This document shows positions 56,566 to 64,000 of a stretch of DNA of 64,000 nt, in pieces. This DNA comes from Sphingomonas kyeonggiensis (GTDB lineage: Bacteria; Pseudomonadota; Alphaproteobacteria; Sphingomonadales; Sphingomonadaceae): the NCBI RefSeq assembly GCF_014204495.1, contig NZ_JACHLN010000004.1:434001-498000 (forward strand), in the 5' to 3' direction. The notes below the pieces were generated by a model. It worked only from the letters and a program-made list of their open reading frames with translations, was not told where the DNA came from and did not search any database. The number at the start of each line of letters is the position of its first letter. The stretch's first letter is position 1. Both the position numbers and the translations under genes were made by a program.

Positions 56566-56955
56566 TCAGGAAACCCGATTGGCGAAGCTGTTGTTGCGCA
56601 GCACGTCGGCGACGCGCTGGACCAGCTCCTCGGGTTCGAACGGCTTGACCAGATAGTCATTGGCCCCCGCCCCCATCGCCGCGTCGATCTCCGCTTCGCT
56701 GCCCTTGGCGGACAGCATCAGGATCGGCGTGAGATAGAGCGCCGGCAGCCGGCGCAGCGCCTTGAGGATATCGGTGCCCTGCATGCCCGGCAGCGACTGA
56801 TCGAGGATCACCAGGTCGGGCTTCTTGAAGGCGATGGTGTCGAACGCCAGCGTGCCGTGGTTGATCACCCCGACGATATGGCCGGCCGCGCTCAGCACTT
56901 GCTGCACCACGGCCCCGACCAGTTCGTCATCCTCGACATAGATGATGCGCGCCAT
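56566..56955 (-). CDS. Stand-alone response regulator (receiver domain)
   Basis: A 129-residue CheY-like receiver with no output domain. The phosphoacceptor aspartate is in PDLVILDQSLPGMQG; the acidic pair is in IIYVEDDE; the lysine is in NDYLVKPFEPEE. Four base pairs downstream of another receiver gene on the same strand, so both form an operon. It likely takes phosphate from a hybrid kinase in the neighbourhood. Confidence 0.92.
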   Translation of the reverse strand: MARIIYVEDDELVGAVVQQVLSAAGHIVGVINHGTLAFDTIAFKKPDLVILDQSLPGMQGTDILKALRRLPALYLTPILMLSAKGSEAEIDAAMGAGANDYLVKPFEPEELVQRVADVLRNNSFANRVS

Positions 56956-56958
56956 GGC

Positions 56959-57327
56959 TCAGGCCTTGGCCAGCATTTCCTCGACCCGGAAGACCAGCTC
57001 GTCCGGATCGAAGGGCTTCTTCAGATACTCGTTCGCGCCGGCGAACCGCGCCAGCTCCTCGTCGCGATCGCTGCGGCGGCCGGTGAGCATCATCACGGGC
57101 AGATCGGCGAAATCGGGCATCTTGCGCAACTCCTGCACCAGGAGAACGCCCGAGATCTCCGGCATGTTGCAATCGAGGATGACCAGGTCGGGCCGGCGCG
57201 CCTTGATGACGCGCAGCGCCTCGGCCCCGTCCTTGACCAGCCCGGCGCCATGCCCGGCCGCGATCAGCGCATCGCGGGCGATCTCGCCCACGATCTCGTC
57301 GTCGTCCGCTATGATGATCCGTGCCAT
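56959..57327 (-). CDS. Stand-alone response regulator (receiver domain)
   Basis: A 122-residue receiver protein. The acidic pair is in IIIADDDE, the phosphoacceptor in PDLVILDCNMPEISG, the threonine in MMLTGRRSD and the lysine in NEYLKKPFDPDE. It resembles the following receiver along its length, which suggests duplication. Divergently transcribed from the hybrid kinase. Confidence 0.92.
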   Translation of the reverse strand: MARIIIADDDEIVGEIARDALIAAGHGAGLVKDGAEALRVIKARRPDLVILDCNMPEISGVLLVQELRKMPDFADLPVMMLTGRRSDRDEELARFAGANEYLKKPFDPDELVFRVEEMLAKA

Positions 57328-57480
57328 CTGACTCTCGTTCGATCCTAGTCTATTTTATAACGCACGGAGACCGCTTGGTTTCGCTTCCGTGCTAAAATTC
57401 TGTGGCCATTCTGTCTTTCCGGCGTTTTGCAGCAAGGGGCCGAACACCCCGTTAACCCTTTTTATCTAGGGGCCGAGTCC

Positions 57481-60054
<2,574 letters not shown>

Positions 60055-60101
60055 GCCATATCGATATTCGGCCCCTCAGCCCCCTCCAAATGTCGATCAC
60101 C

Positions 60102-61247
60102 CTACCCCGCCAGCGTCTCGCGCTTGATGCGCTTGGCGAGGCTCCATTTGTGGACTTCGGTGGGGCCGTCATAGATGCGGAAGGCGCGGATTTCGCGGAA
60201 GACCTGCTCGACGATCGTATCACCCGAGACGCCGGTGCCGCCCATCACCTGGACGCAGCGATCGGCGACCCCGAACAGCAGCTCCGACACCGCGACCTTG
60301 GCCATCGAGCTCTCCGCGATGCCGGGCGCCCCGCTGTCGAGAACGCCGGCGCACCAGTCGATCATCAGCCAGGCCTGCTGCAGCGCGATCCGGTTGTCGG
60401 CGAGCATGAAGCCGACGCCTTCGTGATCGATCAGCGGCTTGCCGAAGGCGTGGCGCTTCACGGCATATTGGCAGGCGATCTCGTGCGCGCGGATGGCAGC
60501 CCCCAGCCAGCGCATGCAATGCGTGAGCCGCGCGGGGGCGAGACGGACCTGGGCATAGTCGAAGCCCCTGTGCGGTTCGCCGAGGATCTGGTCGGCAGGG
60601 ACGCGCAGTCCGTCAATCGCCACGATCGAATGGCCGCCGGGCATCGAGCTGTCGATCGTGTCGAGCACCCGCTCGATGCGCACCGTGGGATCGGGCAGGT
60701 CGATGAGGAACAGCGTCGCCCCCTCCCCGGTCCTGGCCATGACGATGCCGACCCGGGCGCCTTGCGCGCCGGTGATGAACGCTTTGCGGCCGTCGATCAC
60801 CCAGTGATTGCCGTCCTGGCGGGCGACAGTCTGCATCATCGAGGGATCGGAGCCGGCGCCGCCCTCGCCCGCCGGCTCGGTCATGAAGAATGCCGAGCGC
60901 GCGGTGCCGGCGACCAGCGGATCGAGGAAGCGGGCCTTCTGCTCGGGCGTGGCGACGCGGCCGAGCAGGAACATGTTGCCCTCGTCGGGCGCGGCGACGT
61001 TGAGCGCTACCGGGCCGAGCGGCGAGAGGCCGGCGGCGCGCAGGACGTGCGCGGTCTCGCGGTGGGTGAGATGGGTGCCGTTCGCGATATGCGGGGTGAG
61101 CAGGCCGGCGGCGCGGGCGTGGTCGCGGAGTTCGGCGACAAGCTCCTCGGACGGGCCGTGCGGCGTGCAGCGTGGGTCGCGCTCATAGGGGGCGATGGTT
61201 TCGCGGACAAAGGCTTCGACCTGGGCGGCGAGTGCGGGGGGCTTCAT
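60102..61247 (-). CDS. Acyl-CoA dehydrogenase
   Basis: FAD enzyme that forms a trans-2 double bond in acyl-CoA. The 381-residue product has the ACAD signature ARSAFFMTEPAGEGGAGSD and ends with the second signature VMGGTGVSGDTIVEQVFREI plus FRIYDGPTEVHKWSLAKRI. It resembles FadE11/CaiA-like proteins more than short-chain enzymes. ATG 61247 follows GTGAGG at the right distance. Substrate length is undetermined. Part of a same-strand catabolic group with enoyl-CoA hydratase and aldehyde dehydrogenase. Confidence 0.93.
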   Translation of the reverse strand: MKPPALAAQVEAFVRETIAPYERDPRCTPHGPSEELVAELRDHARAAGLLTPHIANGTHLTHRETAHVLRAAGLSPLGPVALNVAAPDEGNMFLLGRVATPEQKARFLDPLVAGTARSAFFMTEPAGEGGAGSDPSMMQTVARQDGNHWVIDGRKAFITGAQGARVGIVMARTGEGATLFLIDLPDPTVRIERVLDTIDSSMPGGHSIVAIDGLRVPADQILGEPHRGFDYAQVRLAPARLTHCMRWLGAAIRAHEIACQYAVKRHAFGKPLIDHEGVGFMLADNRIALQQAWLMIDWCAGVLDSGAPGIAESSMAKVAVSELLFGVADRCVQVMGGTGVSGDTIVEQVFREIRAFRIYDGPTEVHKWSLAKRIKRETLAG

Positions 61248-61263
61248 GTGCGACCTCACATTT

Positions 61264-61405
61264 CAATCCTCCCCCGGAGGGGGAGGGGGACCGCGACGCG
61301 CAGCGGCGTGGTGGAGGGGTAGCGCGCCACGGGCCACATCGCTCGCGGATATTACCCCTCCACCAGCCTGCGGCTGGTCCCCCTCCCCCTCCGGGGGGAG
61401 GATTG
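61264..61405. repeat. Large inverted repeat between acyl-CoA genes
   Basis: The arms 61264-61290 (beginning CAATCCTCCCCCGGAGGGGG) and 61378-61405 are near-perfect reverse complements, with a second pair GGTGGAGGGGTA and TACCCCTCCACC inside. A 142-bp cruciform-forming element of a dispersed type. Confidence 0.75.
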
Positions 61406-61410
61406 TTGGG

Positions 61411-62298
61411 TTAAAAATACCCCGGCTCTTCCCACCAGGGGAAATAGTCCGGCATGCCGCTCGACACCCGGTCCGGGAACGTCGCCGCCCGCTTCTCGAG
61501 GAACGCCATCACCCCCTCGCGCGCATCGCCGCTGCGCCCCCGCGCCAGCACCCCGCGGCTGTCGATCCGGTGCGCCTCCATCGGATGCGCCATGCCGAGC
61601 CCGCGCCACAGCATCTGGCGGGTCAGCGCGACCGACACCGGGGCAGCGTTGTCGACGATCTCGCGGGCCAGCGCGCGGGCGGCGGCGAGCAGGTCGTCCG
61701 GCGCATGCACCGAACGCACCAGCCGCCCGGCCAGCGCTTCCTCTGCATCGAGCAGCCGCCCGCTCATGCACCATTCGAGCGCACGGTCGATCCCCACGAT
61801 GCGTGGCAGGAACCACATCGACGCGCCCTCGGGGACGATCCCCCGCCGCGCGAACACGAAGCCGAAGCGCGCCCCCTCGCTGGCAAGCCTTATGTCCATC
61901 GGCAGCAGCATCGTAGCCCCTATGCCGACCGCCGGGCCGTTGACCGCTCCGATCACCGGCTTGAGGCTCTCGAAGATGCGCAGCGTCAGGCGGCCGCCAT
62001 AGTCGCGGGCATGCGGGCTGGCATAGTCGATCGAGCCGTCCGCGCGGATCGGCGAGTCCGGGCCGCCGGCGGCATCGAACACCTTGGCCCCCATCTCCAG
62101 ATCGGCGCCGGCGCAAAAGGCCCTCCCCTCCCCCGTCACGATCACCGCGCCGACTTCGTCATCCGCATCGGCGCGGTCGAACGCGTCGATCATCTCCTCC
62201 ATCATCCGGATCGAATAGGCGTTGAGCTTGTCGGACCGGTTGAGGGTGAGCGTGGCGATGCCCTCGTCAACCTCGTAGCGGATCTGCGCATACTCCAT
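61411..62298 (-). CDS. Enoyl-CoA hydratase/isomerase family protein
   Basis: A 295-residue crotonase-fold enzyme. The oxyanion-hole segments are AFCAGADLEMG and AVNGPAVGIGATM, and the catalytic glutamate lies in ARRGIVPEGASMWFLPRIVG. The PDYFPWWEEPGYF ending is a marked C-terminal motif. ATG 62298 overlaps the aldehyde dehydrogenase stop (TGATG), so the two are coupled. The reaction (hydration or isomerisation) is not decidable. Confidence 0.92.
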   Translation of the reverse strand: MEYAQIRYEVDEGIATLTLNRSDKLNAYSIRMMEEMIDAFDRADADDEVGAVIVTGEGRAFCAGADLEMGAKVFDAAGGPDSPIRADGSIDYASPHARDYGGRLTLRIFESLKPVIGAVNGPAVGIGATMLLPMDIRLASEGARFGFVFARRGIVPEGASMWFLPRIVGIDRALEWCMSGRLLDAEEALAGRLVRSVHAPDDLLAAARALAREIVDNAAPVSVALTRQMLWRGLGMAHPMEAHRIDSRGVLARGRSGDAREGVMAFLEKRAATFPDRVSSGMPDYFPWWEEPGYF

Positions 62299-63716
62299 CA
62301 CTTGCGCACCGAGATCGTCTGGGCGTTGGTATATTCGAGCAGCCCCTCGGTGCCGTTCTCCACGCCGATCCCCGATTGCTTGTGCCCGCCGAACGGCGCC
62401 CAGGGGGTGACGTGCTGCGCTTCGTTGATCCAGACGGTGCCGGTGTCGAGCCGCTCGGCAATGGCGAGCGCGGCGTCGGTATCCGCCGACCAGACCGAGC
62501 CGGCCAGGCCATAATCGCTGTTGTTGGCGCGGGCGATGACGTCCTCGACATCGTCGAAGCGGATCAGCGGCAGGACCGGGCCGAACGCTTCCTCGGCGAC
62601 GACGCGGCTATCCTCGGGCGGATTGTCGACCAGGGTGACGGGGATGAAATAGCCCTTCCCTTCGGGCACCTCGCCACCGGCGAGGAAGGTCAGCCCCTCG
62701 GCCTTCGCATCCTCGACCAGCGCCTTGACCCGCTCGAACTGCGCATGGTTCTGCACCGGGCCGAGGTCGATGCCCTGCTCCAGCCCGTTGCCGGTCCTCA
62801 CCCGGTTGGCGATGGCGGCCAGCTCGGCGGCGAGCGCGTCATAGGCGCTGTCATGGATATAGAGCCGCTTGGTCGCGATGCAGACCTGGCCGTTGTTCCC
62901 GAAAGCCGACCAGAACAGCGGCTCGGCGACCTTCGCCACATCGACATCGCCGAGCACGATCGCCGCATCATTTCCGCCCAGCTCGAGCGTGACGCGCTTG
63001 AGGTTGGCGGCGGCGCTGGCCATCACCCGCTTGCCGGTGGCGGTGGAGCCGGTGAAGCTGATCTTGTCGATACCGGGATGCGCGGTCATCCAGGGGCCCA
63101 ACTGGTCGCCGCCGCTGACCACGTTGAACACGCCTGCCGGCAGATGCGGGCGCATCAGCTCGCCGAGCTTGAGCATGGTCAGCGGGGTGAAGGGCGACGG
63201 CTTGATGACCAGCGTGTTGCCGGTGAGCAGCGCGCCGGCGATCTTCCACACGCCGAGCAGCATCGGGAAATTCCACGGCACGATCCCGCCGACCACCCCG
63301 ATCGGCACGCGGCGCGTCTCCGAACGGCGATCGGGCGTGTCCTCGTTCACCAGCACCGGGATTTCCTGCTTGGCGACGCTGGCGGCCCAGAAGGCGGCGC
63401 CCAGCAATTCCTCGGTCGCCTTTCCGACGGGACGTCCCTGTTCCTGGGTGAACAACCGGGCGAACTGGTCGAGATTGGTGGAGATCACCTCGGCGATCTT
63501 CGCCACCGCGGCGCGGCGCTGGTCGATCGGAGTCGCGCGCCAGCCGGGAAAGGCGGCGCGGGCAGCGGCGACGGCGGCGTCGAGCTCGGCCGCGCTGCAA
63601 TCGGGCGCTTCCGCTACGGCTTCCTCGGTTGCCGGGTTGAGCACCGGGATCGTCGCGCCGCCGGCCACCGGCTGGCCGCCGATCGTCATGGTGAAATCGC
63701 GGTCGAACGCGGTCAT
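62298..63716 (-). CDS. NAD(P)-dependent aldehyde dehydrogenase
   Basis: A 472-residue enzyme of the ALDH superfamily. The N-terminal NAD region has VPWNFPMLLGVWKIAGALL, the general base is the E in VTLELGGNDAAIV, and the catalytic cysteine is in NNGQVCIATKRLYI. EAFGPVLPLIRF is the C-terminal signature. First gene of the minus-strand catabolic unit (ALDH, enoyl-CoA hydratase, acyl-CoA dehydrogenase). ATG 63716 follows GGAGGAGAGG. Substrate unknown. Confidence 0.94.
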   Translation of the reverse strand: MTAFDRDFTMTIGGQPVAGGATIPVLNPATEEAVAEAPDCSAAELDAAVAAARAAFPGWRATPIDQRRAAVAKIAEVISTNLDQFARLFTQEQGRPVGKATEELLGAAFWAASVAKQEIPVLVNEDTPDRRSETRRVPIGVVGGIVPWNFPMLLGVWKIAGALLTGNTLVIKPSPFTPLTMLKLGELMRPHLPAGVFNVVSGGDQLGPWMTAHPGIDKISFTGSTATGKRVMASAAANLKRVTLELGGNDAAIVLGDVDVAKVAEPLFWSAFGNNGQVCIATKRLYIHDSAYDALAAELAAIANRVRTGNGLEQGIDLGPVQNHAQFERVKALVEDAKAEGLTFLAGGEVPEGKGYFIPVTLVDNPPEDSRVVAEEAFGPVLPLIRFDDVEDVIARANNSDYGLAGSVWSADTDAALAIAERLDTGTVWINEAQHVTPWAPFGGHKQSGIGVENGTEGLLEYTNAQTISVRK

Positions 63717-63781
63717 TTCCCTCTCCTCCAGACTCTGTTTGGCGCGAGCATAGAGCAGCGTATTTCGCCCTGCCACTATTT

Positions 63782-63801
63782 ACTTAGTCAGGTGATTAAG
63801 T
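63782..63801. promoter_or_regulatory. MarR/TetR-type dyad before the catabolic genes
   Basis: ACTTAGTCAGGTGATTAAGT is an imperfect 20-bp palindrome (ACTTA-TCA and TGA-TAAGT match) in the gap between the divergent aldehyde dehydrogenase and thiolase starts. Such ACTTAGTCA dyads are typical of MarR-type control of CoA-catabolic genes; the regulator is probably outside the window. Confidence 0.5.
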
Positions 63802-63861
63802 CCGTTGATCGCATTAGCCGGGGCTGGTACCGCTGATTCGAAAATGGACAGGAGCAGGATG

Positions 63862-64000
63862 ATGGCAGCACCTACCGCCTATATTGTCGAGGCCGTTCGC
63901 ACGGCGGGAGGGCGGCGCGGCGGCCGGCTTGCCGGATGGCACCCGGCCGACATGGCGGGCGAAGTTCTCAACGCCGTCGCCGATCGCAGCGGTATCGATC
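63862..64000 (+). CDS. Acetyl-CoA acetyltransferase (thiolase), 3' end outside window
   Basis: Only 46 residues are present: MAAPTAYIVEAVRTAGGRRG, then LAGWHPADMAGEVLNAVADR. This is the typical N-terminus of thiolases of the FadA/acetyl-CoA acetyltransferase type. The ribosome site AGGAG lies 7 nt before ATG 63862; ATG 63859 is also in frame. It would complete beta-oxidation with the divergent minus-strand genes. Confidence 0.85.
   Translation, partial: MAAPTAYIVEAVRTAGGRRGGRLAGWHPADMAGEVLNAVADRSGID

Overview
The window is high-GC chromosomal DNA from an alphaproteobacterium of the Sphingomonas type. The evidence is the gene set: an hrcA-grpE pair, an rph-rdgB pair, a very large TonB-dependent receptor, a flavin-dependent halogenase, DUF3617 and DUF6438 lipoproteins, carbohydrate-active enzymes, and dispersed repeats of the 'GTCATCCCGGCGAAAGCCGG' type that are common in sphingomonads. 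Genus-level placement is inference.

Region 1 (1-18.4 kb) is mostly core genome. It holds thrS (5' end outside the window), ynfA-like, a YjaB-type acetyltransferase and infC, then a GH16 glucanase and a type I sulfatase. A minus-strand block follows: VOC protein, glnD, a DUF3617 lipoprotein, ferredoxin-NADP reductase, a hypothetical protein and a DUF1003 protein. Next come a divergent SDR/TetR pair, the hrcA-grpE heat-shock operon, a DUF6438 lipoprotein, rph-rdgB and a 58-residue ORF.

Region 2 (18,408-33,073) is a 14.7-kb genomic island integrated at the 3' end of a tRNA-Tyr gene. It is bounded by a 19-bp direct repeat, and each end carries paired copies of TCCGTACC plus a 12-bp IHF-like motif, which looks like a complete attP split by integration. 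Cargo, left to right: a two-gene operon of AAA/STAND-type ATPases (one with a HEPN-like C-terminus, the other with a nuclease-like N-terminal region), a type I restriction system in which an Mrr-like endonuclease is translationally coupled between hsdS and hsdR, a serine recombinase with a res-like site, three iteron-like repeats, and the tyrosine integrase. The ATPase pair is the best candidate here for an undescribed anti-phage system.

Region 3 (33-64 kb) returns to host DNA. It holds an M28 peptidase, rlmB, a lipoprotein, a ferredoxin, AlkA, a ROK sugar kinase, a TonB receptor and an aldo/keto reductase. Then comes a translationally coupled trio (membrane protein, DyP-type peroxidase, atypical P450), followed by a GH43 enzyme, rluE, a TRIC-type channel, the halogenase, an alginate-export-type porin, a CPA2 antiporter and a Phd/PIN toxin-antitoxin pair. 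A signalling group (GAF protein, two stand-alone receiver proteins, a hybrid histidine kinase with receiver and Hpt-like domains) precedes an acyl-CoA catabolic cluster (acyl-CoA dehydrogenase, enoyl-CoA hydratase, aldehyde dehydrogenase) and a divergent thiolase cut by the window end.

No rRNA, CRISPR array or insertion sequence was seen.
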